Source of the DNA: Apiospora phragmitis
Taxonomy: Eukaryota > Ascomycota > Sordariomycetes > Amphisphaeriales > Apiosporaceae
DNA length: 64,000 nucleotides
NCBI GenBank assembly: GCA_038363925.1
Contig: JAQQWL010000017.1
Coordinates: 160,602-224,601, forward strand
Reading direction: 5' to 3'
The translations under genes and the position numbers were made by a program. Within the stretch, counting starts at the first letter, position 1, and each line of letters starts with the position of its first letter. The notes under the pieces are model-generated. The model searched no databases and was not told the origin of the DNA. It saw nothing but the letters and a program-made list of their open reading frames with translations. Positions 10,204 to 19,802 of this stretch are shown piece after piece.

Positions 10204-11223
10204 GTTGTTTTACTTTATCTATATTCAAAGATTCTTCTAAAGCTTTAGGTTGACGTGCACGAACTCTTTTTACAATAGAGCTTCACGAAAAAGATTTAGC
10301 TTTATTAGAGTTGATTCGTGATTTTTTTTGTGTGGGTAAAATATATTCTCCTCGTAGTACTATCAAACAATATAAAGTTACCACGGTTAAAGATTTACAA
10401 GTTATTATAGACCATTTTAATAAGTTTCCTTTAATTACTAAGAAACGTGTTGACTTTGAATTATTTAAAGCAGCTGTTTCCTTAATTAGTAGCAAAGAAC
10501 ACTTAAGTAAGGAAGGGTTTGATAAGTTATTATCTATCAGATCTTCTCTTAACTTAGGTCTAACATCTGTCTTAGCTGAATATTTCCCTAATGTTAAACG
10601 ATATTCTACACTTGAGTCATGGGATAATAGTATTAAAGACCCCAACTGACTAGCCGGTTTTGCTAGCGGTGAAGCTTGTTTCTTTGTCCATATTGCCAAG
10701 TCTCAAACAACTAAGTTGGGTGAATCTGTTTAACTTAAGTTTAATATCACATAACATTCTCCCTCTCGGGCCAGGCCTAGCGACCTGGTCCTAGGCCTTT
10801 ATTTTTTTTTGATTTTTTTTTATTTTTTTTTTATTATGTTACAATTTAAGGTTGTATATCAGTAAAAAAAAATAAAAAAGTAAAAAAATTTAGTTTCTAA
10901 CCGCACCTGCGGTGCTGAAACTTGGCCGGGAGCCCTAGGGGGATGTGTTTTTAATAAAAAGCTTCGCGGATTTCTTTAACTGCGGTAAAGTCTATTCATA
11001 TCCTGATAAAACTTCTTTTAATATTACCTCTTTATTGGAGTTAAATAATAATCTTACACCTTTCTTAAATAAATTTCCAATTAAAGGGACAAAGTTCTTA
11101 GATTATGCGGATTTTATTAAAGTTATTAACTTAATGATCAATAAAGCTCATTTAACTAAAGAGGGATTAGACTTAATAAGAGATATAAAATCAAATATGA
11201 ATAGAAAAAGAACGGCTGTTTAA
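10156..11223 (+). pseudogene. LAGLIDADG endonuclease relic, interrupted by a repeat
   Basis: It shares its frame with the preceding GIY-YIG gene. Motif 1 is cut by TAA (GFADA-stop-SCFTL). Motif 2 (WLAGFASGEACFFV near 10650) is followed by stops near 10732 and 10750. The frame is then split by a ~186-nt repeat at about 10758-10943 and resumes at 10944 with SFADFFNCGKVYSYP, ending SNMNRKRTAV at 11223. Two stops plus an insertion make it non-functional. Confidence 0.75.
10758..10943 (+). repeat. repeat element inserted in the LAGLIDADG relic (copy 2)
   Basis: It starts with GC-rich ggccaggcctagcgacctggtcctaggcc, then T-rich runs, attatgttacaatttaaggttgta, A-rich runs, and an inverted repeat (tagtttctaaccgcacc...ggtgctgaaact), ending ggccgggagccctaggggg. 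Same architecture as 6690-6842. Protein homology on both sides shows clean interruption. Confidence 0.7.
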
Positions 11224-11302
11224 CTTTAGAGTACCTAATTAACTTAGGTAAGTTTAATCCACAGCTTACACTTACTTTTAATTAATCGACTACTTTTAAA
11301 GA

Positions 11303-11599
11303 TATTTTACTAATATACCTTACAATATAGAAGATGCACCTTTAATAACTGACTGAAATTCTAAAGAATCTGAGGAATTAATTTTAAATATAAATAATAA
11401 CAGTCAGATTAGGAAAGCAGTATTTGTATATGATATGAATAAGAATTTTGTTGCTAAGTATGATGGAGTAATGGAAGCCCAAAGAGCTTTAGGTATAAGC
11501 CATAGTAGAATCAAAAATTAAGCTAAAGTGAATGGTATTTATAAAGGTTATATATTTAGATACGAAAGATTAAATGATCAAGAAAATTTTGGTTCGTAA
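11303..11599 (+). pseudogene. GIY-YIG C-terminal tail relic
   Basis: The frame reads NIPYNIEDAPLITDWNS, IRKAVFVYDMNKNFVAKYDG, ALGISHSRIKN-stop-AKVNGIYKGYIFRYERL. It closely parallels the tail of the GIY-YIG gene at 9000-10175 but lacks a catalytic domain and has one stop near 11520. It is a leftover of a third GIY-YIG gene or a tail duplication. Confidence 0.65.
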
Positions 11600-11639
11600 A
11601 AAAAATTATATTCTTTTGGGTTACTTATAGGTAGTGATA

Positions 11640-11735
11640 AATACAATGCGTCCTTGAGGGACGCATTGTATCTTTCACCCTGGGGCTCCGCCAAGTTTCA
11701 GCACCGCTAGGTGCGGTTCGAAACTAATTTTTAAT
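11640..11735 (+). repeat. GC-rich palindromic repeats in intron f
   Basis: Two inverted repeats: atacaatgcgtccttgagggacgcattgtat (in two halves around ttga) and aagtttcagcaccgc-taggtgcggttcgaaact. The second belongs to the AGTTTC...GAAACT family found elsewhere in the window. Confidence 0.65.
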
Positions 11736-11782
11736 TAAAAGTTAATAGTTTTGTTTTAAAAGTAAGTGGATTATTATTATTT

Positions 11783-12685
11783 TTGAGTTCATTCATTTTT
11801 ATCGCTATTAAAAATAAGAATATACTTAATGCTTTAGATAAATTAAAACCAAATAAAGCTTTAAAGAGTTTTGCAAATTTTTATAAAGATAGAAAAGAAT
11901 TATATAAAGAATTTAAGGGGGATAAAAAAGGATATATATACATGATTGTAAATAAATTAAACGGTAAGTGTTATGTAGGAAGCACAAGATCTATTAAAGT
12001 TAGACTTTATAATTATTTTAATTTAGCTCTACTTGAATCACAGAAAGGACGGCCTATTTCTAGTGCTATTTTAAAATATGGACTTTTGAATTTTGCTTTT
12101 ATTATTATAGAAGAAGTAAATTTAGAAGTACATAATCTAGAGGAGCGTGAAACTTTTTGAATTAAACAAATAAATCCAGAATATAATTCAATAAATGACG
12201 CAGCTAGAAATTGAAGTGTATCTCATTTAGTAGAAACTAAATTGAAAATTTCAAAAAATAGATCTTCCGGTGTTGTATACATATATGATGAATTTAAGAG
12301 GTTACTAGTAATAGTTCCTTCTTTAAGTTCACTTGCTGTATCTTTAGGAAATTCTTCAATTACTATATCTTTAAAAAGAGCTATGCAAAATGAAATTTTA
12401 TTTCGTTCTTCTTGATATATATCTAAACTTCCCCTTAATGCAGATGAAAAACCTTTAATGGAAGTATCTTCATCTGAATATTCTGATTTAATAGAAAAAA
12501 TGAAATCTCAAAAACATATTAGAAAAGCCATCTTTGTATTTAAAGATGGCGAGTTTATAGGTAAGTATGTTGGGATAATGGAAGCCGAAAGAGCTTTAAA
12601 TATTTCTCATGATACAATAAATTCTAATATTGAAAAGAATACCACGTACAAAGGATATAGATTTAGTTTACATCGTGTTAGTTAA
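11783..12685 (+). CDS. GIY-YIG homing endonuclease (second in cox1 intron f)
   Basis: One frame from TTG 11783 to TAA 12685 with TGA = Trp, about 300 aa. GYIYMIVNKLNGKCYVGS near 11930 gives the GIY...YVG pair, followed by IKVRLYNYF (catalytic Arg) and a Glu in HNLEERETF. The C terminus has two DNA-binding-like modules (VVYIYDEFKRLL; IRKAIFVFKDGEFIGKYVG). It looks intact and lies at the 3' end of intron f. Confidence 0.8.
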
Positions 12686-12715
12686 ACCGTTAAACTAAAT
12701 GATACGAAAAATGTG

Positions 12716-12763
12716 AGTGGTGTAGTTTTAGCTAACGCATCTTTAGATATAGCATTCCACGAT
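12716..12763 (+). CDS. cox1: cox1 exon of 48 nt (SGVVLANASLDIAFHD)
   Basis: Sixteen codons between two introns, reading SGVVLANASLDIAFHD, a conserved helix-loop region of COX1. Borders: G at 12715 upstream, and U-final GAT at 12761-12763. Confidence 0.93.
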
Positions 12764-13636
12764 ACGGTTGTTTTGATAGTATTGTTTAGTACACTCGCAC
12801 TTAAGTATTTTACAACCCTTCGGTCTAGCCCTGTTAGTCCTGAGCGAAAGACTGTAAAATTAAATAAAGGTAGTTTAAATATTAAAAAGGATGATAATTT
12901 AACTAATTCAATGAGAGATGAAAATATTGACTACAATGAATATATAAAAATGTTTTGAGTTGGATTGATGGATGGAGATGGAAGTATTCAAGTAAATCAC
13001 TGACGTAAGCAATCTTTACAATATAGACTTGTTATTAAATTATCTAACCTTGAATCTAACTATAATATGCTGATTCAAATTGCTAAAATAATAGGTGGAA
13101 CGGTAAGAGTTACAGGTAAAGGAGCAGATGTTATTTGAGTAGTTAATAAGAAGGAAGAAGTAGAAGAAATTATAAAAATATATGACACTTATCCCCCTTT
13201 AACTTCAAAAAAAATCTGTCAACTTGCATTCCTAAAAACTTGTTTAACTCAGACCTCGGTAGAAACTTATTTATTGAATAGAAATTTGAAATATGATAAA
13301 CAGTTAACAATTCTAAAATCTAATATTGAATTTAATATACCTAGTTACTTTAAAACATGATTATCTGGTTTTATAGAAGCAGAAGGTTGTTTTTCAATAA
13401 GAAAATCTAATAATCATTCTTTTTCAATAGGGCAAAATGATGATGTTTACTTAATATATGCTATTAAAAAGTATTTTTATATAACTAATATAGTTAGAAA
13501 TCCTTATGGTAAGTTCTATTTTATAGAGGTATATAAAAAAGAAGTATTATTTAAAATAATCACTCATTGCGTTAATTATCCTTTATTAGGTGAAAAAAGA
13601 GAGTCGCTAAAAAAATTAAGTCAAAAACTTTCTTAG
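12764..13636 (+). CDS. LAGLIDADG endonuclease fused in frame to cox1 exon
   Basis: The frame continues from the 48-nt exon to TAG at 13634-13636 (about 291 intron residues, TGA = Trp). Motif 1 is WVGLMDGDGSIQV near 12958, motif 2 WLSGFIEAEGCFSI near 13361; both acidic positions are kept. No internal stop. Translation must come from unspliced RNA. Confidence 0.85.
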
Positions 13637-13936
13637 TCTTACGTATACCTATGTTATTTACTGTGACCTGGGTATGCTGGACACCATAATAGTAAGTGTC
13701 GTGTTGTCTTGTCACCGTGAAAAAATTTATACGTTTTTCGGTAAAATTATTATATTAATTTTGCTAACGGTGAAGTCTAGAACTAAATTGGCCATGAAAA
13801 AAATTATTATTAAAACAGATTTTGACTTACTTTAATCACCGCTATATCTTAAATTATGGGCTATACAAAGAATACGTATGGATACTATTTAAGATATTTT
13901 TTTTAATAATTATGGTCGTAATTATATATACGGTAA

Positions 13937-15073
13937 ATATATTCACAACAAGAGAAAATAGGGTGTTATCTTTCAATTCTAGTACACAAACTTACCGAAG
14001 GGATCCTAAAGGTCCCTGAGGATCCCTATAGGATAAGATCATATTCTGACAGTAAAATAAGTAAATTAGGTGAAGGTCCAGGTCTCCTTGCTCCTTCGTT
14101 CCATGCCAACTTTGTCCAGAAAAGGGCTGCATCTAACGAAGCAAGGGGCCCTGGCCCTGGCCCTGGCCCTGGCCCTGGCCCTGGACCTGGAAAAAAATTA
14201 GATCCTAATTTTGTTACTGGTTTAGTCGATGCTGAAGGTTCTTTTATGGTTTTTATAAAATTAAATTCAAATAACAGCCTTAAATTAGTACGACAAATAC
14301 AACTGTCTTTTGAGATATCTTTTCATATTAAAGATATAGAGTTAGTCTATAAATTAAAATCCTTTTTTGGGGAAGCTGGTACGATTTTTATTCCATCAAC
14401 TAGAAAAGATGTTAGATTAAAAATTACAACATTGAATGATATATTTAATTTTATAATTCCTCATTTTAAACAGTACCCTTTACATGGTATGAAAAGTTTA
14501 GATTATGATCTATGGTTTAAATGTGCAGAATTGTTACTAAGTAAGGAACATTTACAGGAAGAAGGGCTAAATAAAATTTTATCTTTAAAATCTATGCTTA
14601 ATAATGGTTTATCGGATAAATTAAAATTAGCTTTTCCTAATATAAAGACAATAGATAAACCTGTTTTGGAGGTTGAAAATATTCCATTAAATCCTAATTA
14701 TATGAGTGGATTTACCGAAGGAGACGGTTGTTTCACTGTAAATATATCTTCTAAAACTAATCAAGTTATTGCTTATTATATTCTTGAGCTACATAAAAGG
14801 GAAGTTCCTTTATTAACAAGTATACAAAAATTTTTTGGTGCAGGTTCTATAAATCAGGCATTAAATAGAAATACGGCTCGATTTTATATAAGTAAAAAAT
14901 CCGACTTGATAACTAAAGTATTGCCTCATTTCGATGCTTATAAATTGGAAGGTAATAAGTTTAAAAATTATTTAATCTTTAGAGAAATTGTGCTATTACT
15001 TAAGACTAAAGCGCATTTAACTCAAGAGGGGTTTAATAAAATAAAACTTCTTAAAGAGGGTTTAAATAAATAA
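13937..15073 (+). CDS. LAGLIDADG endonuclease with Gly-Pro repeat in its N-terminal extension
   Basis: The frame is open from an ATA at 13937 to TAA at 15073. The first ~90 residues are unlike the family and contain a GP dipeptide run coded by repeated GGCCCT hexamers (14147-14190). The endonuclease begins at LDPNFVTGLVDAEGSF (about 14210) and has a second motif, YMSGFTEGDGCFTV, near 14700; acidic residues are present in both. An ATG inside motif 1 (14246) is not a sensible start. It lies between P and Q of intron g. Confidence 0.78.
   Translation: MYSQQEKIGCYLSILVHKLTEGILKVPEDPYRIRSYSDSKISKLGEGPGLLAPSFHANFVQKRAASNEARGPGPGPGPGPGPGPGKKLDPNFVTGLVDAEGSFMVFIKLNSNNSLKLVRQIQLSFEISFHIKDIELVYKLKSFFGEAGTIFIPSTRKDVRLKITTLNDIFNFIIPHFKQYPLHGMKSLDYDLWFKCAELLLSKEHLQEEGLNKILSLKSMLNNGLSDKLKLAFPNIKTIDKPVLEVENIPLNPNYMSGFTEGDGCFTVNISSKTNQVIAYYILELHKREVPLLTSIQKFFGAGSINQALNRNTARFYISKKSDLITKVLPHFDAYKLEGNKFKNYLIFREIVLLLKTKAHLTQEGFNKIKLLKEGLNK
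14147..14190 (+). repeat. GGCCCT hexanucleotide tandem repeat
   Basis: About seven GGCCCT units, the last ones drifting to GGACCT, in an otherwise AT-rich mitochondrial sequence. They code for alternating Gly-Pro in frame with the downstream LAGLIDADG gene. Confidence 0.85.
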
Positions 15074-15506
15074 ATGCAGATAATTTATTAGGAGTAGAAG
15101 ATATAAATATAATTATATGGCGTATATATAACTTACTTGTTATTTTAATGCGGATAATAAGAAATAGTTACTAGATAATACCGTGGAAACCAAAGTTAAT
15201 AAATTCCTTAATTTATTATCGAGTAGGATCTGTAGAGACTAAACGTGACAGTCGAAAGTTTATTAAGTTAAATGATTAGATAAGTTATAGTCCAATCCAC
15301 TGCGTGAGCAGTGCTGTATAATGAGGGGTATCCATTCAAGAATAAAATTATTAATGTAATACTATATATTATAATAGATATAGGACTAGGTTTAATAGTA
15401 TTATATTTGGATAATTAATTCTGAACGTTTAGTTCAGAATTAATTATATACTTTTTTTTACATAATATATATAGAGACTTATATTTATATATTATTAAAC
15501 ATAATT

Positions 15507-16278
15507 TTGAATTCTATATATTTTGTGTACAACTTTATTTTTTTTTTTAATATAAATATGCGAAGAGTTGTTCTACAAAAAATTTTCGCTAAATTTTCTT
15601 GGTTTAAAAACAAGTTAAAGTTAATAATAAATTTACCTTTTTCTATATTATTTTTATTATTTTGTTTTCATATTAAGAATCCCTTGTTGTATTTTATTTT
15701 TACATACGACCAACTAGGATTAATCCCAGGTATAATTTTTTGTTTAATTTTAAATGTTTTATTAGTCCAAAATTTTAAAACTTTTTTTTTTCATTTTTGA
15801 CTTAGATAAAATTATCTTTTTATTTATTTTAAAAATATATCAAATTTTTACTATTTATCCTAGAACAGCATATAAATGTATATATTCTGGAATATATATA
15901 AATTATTCTCGTCATTTATCATCTATGTTATCATTTACTCAAGATTATGCGGAGCCTGCTTTATTATCATTAGCCGACGAAGCATCCTCTAAGTGCTTTA
16001 AATTACGTCAAGAAAAAATGGCAGCTCAAGCTATATGTGAAGCTATCGGGGACTCAAATATAGCATTACATCATATTTTTGATGAACATAGAAGACAATA
16101 TATGGAAAGTGAAGCTTACTGATTAGGTGAATACCGTAAAGCCAGAGCTGCAGTTAATGGTCTTACACACGAAGTAATAGCTGCCCAAAAAGAAGGTAGA
16201 GGTGTAAGCGTACAACTTGAAATACAAAGTTTTATGCCTACTGATTGATTTAGTAGATCTGAATATACAGTAATATAA
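15507..16278 (+). CDS. orphan membrane ORF with charged C-terminal domain (frameshifted at poly-T)
   Basis: No family recognised. Frame one (15507-15800) is hydrophobic with about three membrane segments (LPFSILFLLFCF, LGLIPGIIFCLILNVLLV). A ten-T tract (15782-15791) separates it from frame two, which is open with no stop from just after the tract through ATG 15925 to TAA 16276-16278 (TGA = Trp) and encodes a soluble, Ala/Glu-rich helical domain (LADEASSKCFKLRQEKMAAQ, RKARAAVNGLTHEVIAAQ). One T more or less would make a single protein of about 255 aa. It lies in the 3' tail of cox1 intron g. Confidence 0.5.
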
Positions 16279-16348
16279 AATAAAGGTTAAATATATTAAA
16301 TAAAAAAAAAATAAGCTATACATAAACTTTAGGATGAGTATATAACTG

Positions 16349-16503
16349 ACTTACTACGTAGTTGCTCATTTCCATTATGTTTTAAGTATGGGTGCTGTAT
16401 TTGCTATGTTCTCAGCTTGATATTTCTGAGTTCCTAAAATATTAGGTTTAAATTACAACATGTTATTATCTAAAGTTCAATTCTGACTTTTATTTATTGG
16501 GGT
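16349..16503 (+). CDS. cox1: cox1 exon (TYYVVAHFHYVLSMGAVFA to WLLFIG)
   Basis: Reads TYYVVAHFHYVLSMGAVFA, then FSAWYFWVPKILGLNYN and KVQFWLLFIG plus two bases of Val. HFH holds the heme a3 and heme a ligands (bovine H376, H378). Three Trp are TGA. Confidence 0.95.
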
Positions 16504-17311
16504 TAGGCAAACGGGAAGACTTTTTGAAAAGACCAGTAGATTGTACAGTTCTAAAGGTGGTAATTCACCTTTAAACCCTGAAGAAGAGTTTATTCTGTTT
16601 TTTGATAATGTTCAAGAAAGTAAAAAAGATATATACAAAGAGCTAAGAAAAAAAGCAGGTATATATGTTTTTATTAATAATAAAACAAATCAATTATATG
16701 TAGGTAGCAGTATAAATTTAACTAAAAGAATGGTAAGTTATTATCATTGTTACAATTCTGATAAACCATCTCAATTCGTTATTATTAGAGCAATGAAAAA
16801 ATATGGATTGGATAATTTTTCTTTGGGTATTAAAGAATTTTGTGATAATAATCCTAAGATATGTTTAGATTTAGAACAAAAATGGATAGATTACTATAAA
16901 CCTAAATATAATGTTTTAACTACTGCAGGTAATTCAGCAGGTTATAAACATAGTATTGAAACCATTAATAAATTAAAAGATATTCTCAAGAAAGAAAATC
17001 ATCCTAAATTCGGTAGTACTACATCTGTTGAAACAAAACAGGCTATTAGTGAGGGAATAAAATTATTTTATTCAAATAATAGTCATCCTAGTAAAGGATT
17101 AAAAGGTAATCTATCTCCACAATATGGTATTGGAGGTAAATTCGTCTTTTGTTATAATAAAACAGATAAAGAATTAATTTTTCCATCTATCAATGCTGCT
17201 AAACAACATTTTAATGTACGATGAACTTTTATAAAAAAAAACCTTGATACAAAAGAATGAGTAATTCTTCACGGTGAAGAATGAATGTTGCAATCTATAC
17301 AAAAAATCTAA
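16504..17311 (+). CDS. GIY-YIG homing endonuclease fused in frame to cox1 exon
   Basis: The frame continues from the exon to TAA at 17309-17311. AGIYVFINNKTNQLYVGSS near 16654 is the GIY...YVG pair, followed by LTKRMVSYY and the acidic DLEQKWIDYY helix. The C terminus has the GFKHSxET-like repeat and a module with FVFCYNKTDKELIFPS. TGA encodes Trp near the end. It looks intact. Confidence 0.85.
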
Positions 17312-17533
17312 ACAAAAAGAGTATGATTAGCCCCTCCCAATCATTCTATATGCTGGAAACTCTCATAAAGCTTAAGTACTTGGGCTCCGCCTAAGTAAAA
17401 ATCTTAAGTGTATCTAGATAATCAGCAGGAAACCAAAATAACCATACACGTTATGAGTAGAATCCTCAGAGACTACACGAAGGAGATTCTTGAAGATATT
17501 TATATTCAAGAATAAAGATATAGTCCACACATG
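16504..17533 (+). mobile_element. cox1 group I intron h
   Basis: It splits the Val codon of IGVNLTFFP. The GIY-YIG frame is first; the core follows it: P near 17350 (atgctggaaac), Q near 17421 (aatcagcaggaaacc), R near 17462 (cctcagagactacacg), S near 17516 (aagatatagtcc). Terminal G is 17533. This is the canonical ORF-then-core layout. Confidence 0.88.
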
Positions 17534-17552
17534 TAATCTTACATTCTTCCCT
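17534..17552 (+). CDS. cox1: cox1 micro-exon of 19 nt (NLTFFP)
   Basis: The bases t-aat-ctt-aca-ttc-ttc-cct complete Val and give NLTFFP, exactly the residues needed between LLFIGV and QHFLGLQGMPRR. It is bounded by G 17533 and by the next intron at 17553. Confidence 0.92.
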
Positions 17553-17824
17553 CTAGTTATGTTGGGGGCCTACATTAGAAATTATGTAGAGTAATATTGA
17601 AAAAAAAAAATTTTTTTTTTAAACTTGGCAAATTGCTGGGAGGATAATCTGGATTAATTTATCCTTTTATGTCTAATCAGCAGGCAATCTTTCTTTATAA
17701 TATAAAGAAAGCAGCTTCAACGATCAAACGCCAAGTATCCTCGATTTAAAACTAAATTAATTTTAAATAAGGATAGTGATATGATCTAAATAAAATAGTG
17801 ACTAATAAGTATTATTTTATCTTG

Positions 17825-18911
17825 ACTAGATTTACCTAAATCTTTATCATCTAGTTCATATAACTTGAGTCCTAAAATACAGAGATTAAGCTTATCTAAG
17901 CGTTTCTATTCTACCGATTCTGCGGACAAAAATATATTTAACATAGATAATCCGGATATTATTGAATCTATTAAATTTGATTCTCTTGAACAAGCATGTG
18001 AATAAATTAAGTTCAAATATTTAGGGGTTTCTGGAGTTTATAAATTAACAAATAAAAATGATCCTAATTCTTTTTATATAGGTAGTTCAAATAATTTAGC
18101 TAGAAGAATGGAGGAATATAATAAACTAACTATAGGTTTACGTAAACCTCATTCATCATCAGAATTAGAAATATCTAAAACTTCAGCTTTAAATTGAAAT
18201 TTGGAGTTTTTATATATTACTGCTCCTCAAACTTCCTTAGTTTATGAACAATATGCAATAATCAAATTTAAACCTACTATTAATAGCAATTTAAATGTAA
18301 TTCCGCGGATAAACCCTCAGTGAGGTAATAATTTGAATGGTGCTATTGCAACTATTGAAAAATTGTTATCATTATTTACTATTGGAACCGAAGGATATAA
18401 TAGAATAAATGTATTTCTTAAAACTTTTAAAATAGCTAACGGTTTAAATTATAAACCTGAAGATGCGGATAATAAATATTATTGCTTTTTAGTTTTTGTA
18501 TATGATATTGCTTCACCACACGAACATCCTATTGTTTATTCTTCAATTAATAGAGCTTTAAAAGGTTTACAAATAAGTCATAGTACTTTATTAGATTATA
18601 TTAATAATAAATATATTTTTGTTACGCAGCACTCAAATCTTATCTTATCTTTTGAATCTTTACCCCTCCGGCCTAGGCCCATAAAGGACCTAGTCCTGGG
18701 CCGAAAGGTTGAAGAAGATTTTTCCGAATATCAAGAAAAACCCGCAGGGGATAGTCAACTCCGTAAACATGTTATTGTTTACAATAAAGATAATGAAGTA
18801 GTAGTAGAATTTAAATCTGGTAGAGAAATGGCTAGATATTTCCAAATTGATGGAAAAGTAGCGAGAGCCGCTATTGCTAAAGCCTTCCTTCCTTTGTGCA
18901 AAGTGTGCTAA
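17825..18911 (+). pseudogene. GIY-YIG endonuclease with an in-frame stop
   Basis: One frame runs to 18911 (TGA = Trp) with a single TAA at 18003-18005, upstream of the catalytic module SGVYKLTNKNDPNSFYIGSS (about 18030-18090) and LARRMEEYN. The C-terminal part carries two modules (CFLVFVYDIASPHEHPIVYSS and VIVYNKDNEVVVEFKSGREMA). A GC-rich stretch at 18660-18710 (ccggcctaggcccataaagg) lies inside the frame and looks like an inserted repeat. A start after 18005 could still give a complete catalytic domain. Confidence 0.65.
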
Positions 18912-19299
18912 GGGTAAGGAGGCACCTTAGGCTGGCTAGCGCCAGCTTGAAGGAAAGGTAAAAAATAGAAGATAAAATAATGCTTATTATCGTACGTAAA
19001 GCCTATTATAGTGAATATTTCACAGATAGGCTTTTTACTCGGCCATCGGCCAAGTTTCAGTCGTCTCTGACGACGCCCGAAACTATTATATATTTTTCTT
19101 TATATACTATATTTCTATATTTTAATTAACCTTCGATAAATGAAAGATTATGTTTACGGCAAAAATTTTACACTATGTTAATTATTTTAAATTAAATGTC
19201 TTAGCATCTAATTGTACTTCAAATAACCCTGCTTTTGAATTAATCTAGCTACCGAAAAAAAAATCTATAGTGATGTACATATTTAGATTTTTTTTTCTA

Positions 19300-19790
19300 G
19301 ATATGTTCATCAGAGGTCGGCTCTTGCAAAAGACTTAATGCGACAAGCAACTATCTTTCGAAGGGTGAATTGTTATACGGTTGGGCTCACACCCCACGTG
19401 TCAATGTTAATAGGTTAAGGTACTGTAAGAGTAGATGTCAAATCAGCTTGCCAGGCGTAGTCTTGGTCGGACCTGGCGGAGACACCAGCAATCTGAGAAG
19501 TGAGCTTGGTGAAGGAATTTATCATGACCCACGTCTAGTAAACCTAAGAAATCTGATTTCTAAACAAACTAGTATTATACCTTTCATAAGAAGGTAGAGA
19601 CGTCAGTGTTTCCATACGTTACTCATAAAGGTTACAGTCACGGTTAGGACCTGAGGTTGAGATTTGGAGGGTGATAAAAGGCCATTCTTCAAGTTAAAGT
19701 TCGAATTTCATTATAAACAAAGATGAAAAGAATGCAGGAAATATGATGATCAAAGGAGACTGACACTAAGCTGTATCGGCATTAAATTTA
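19300..19790 (+). other. structured block, possible degenerate group II intron domains
   Basis: GC-richer than its surroundings with many short helices: tgcgacaagcaac near 19339, ggttgggctcacaccccacg near 19380, tagtaaacctaagaaatctg near 19537, then ggttaggacctgaggttgag. The order of words recalls group II domain I-III sequences and a LAGLIDADG ORF follows, as in some fungal group II introns. No clear domain V was found, so the assignment is weak. Confidence 0.35.
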
Positions 19791-19802
19791 TTAAAAAAAA
19801 AA

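Larger units (their letters stand above)
8742..12715 (+). mobile_element. cox1 group I intron f (composite, ~4 kb)
   Basis: Core at the 5' end: P near 8802 (atatgctgggaac), Q near 8874 (caatcagcaggtaacc), R near 8919 (acctcagagactaaacg), S near 8961 (agatatagtcc). About 3.7 kb follows with a GIY-YIG gene running into a LAGLIDADG gene, a repeat insertion, a leftover GIY-YIG tail and a second complete GIY-YIG gene. Terminal G is 12715. No second intact RNA core was seen, so the extra ORFs probably arrived by stepwise insertion or intron fusion. Confidence 0.8.
12764..16348 (+). mobile_element. cox1 group I intron g (core split by a second ORF; possible twintron)
   Basis: It lies between HD and TYYV of cox1. 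P (gtatgctggacacc) is near 13672, but Q-like (ataataccgtggaaacc), R (atctgtagagactaaacg) and S (aagttatagtcc) are near 15176, 15228 and 15284. The 1.5 kb between P and Q contains a complete LAGLIDADG gene, so a second mobile unit probably sits inside the first. After S there is another 1 kb with an orphan ORF. Terminal G is 16348. Confidence 0.78.

Noticed and set aside
13822..14019. 65-codon frame with a membrane helix
   Set aside because: It overlaps in another frame the extension of the downstream LAGLIDADG gene and shows no start context or family.
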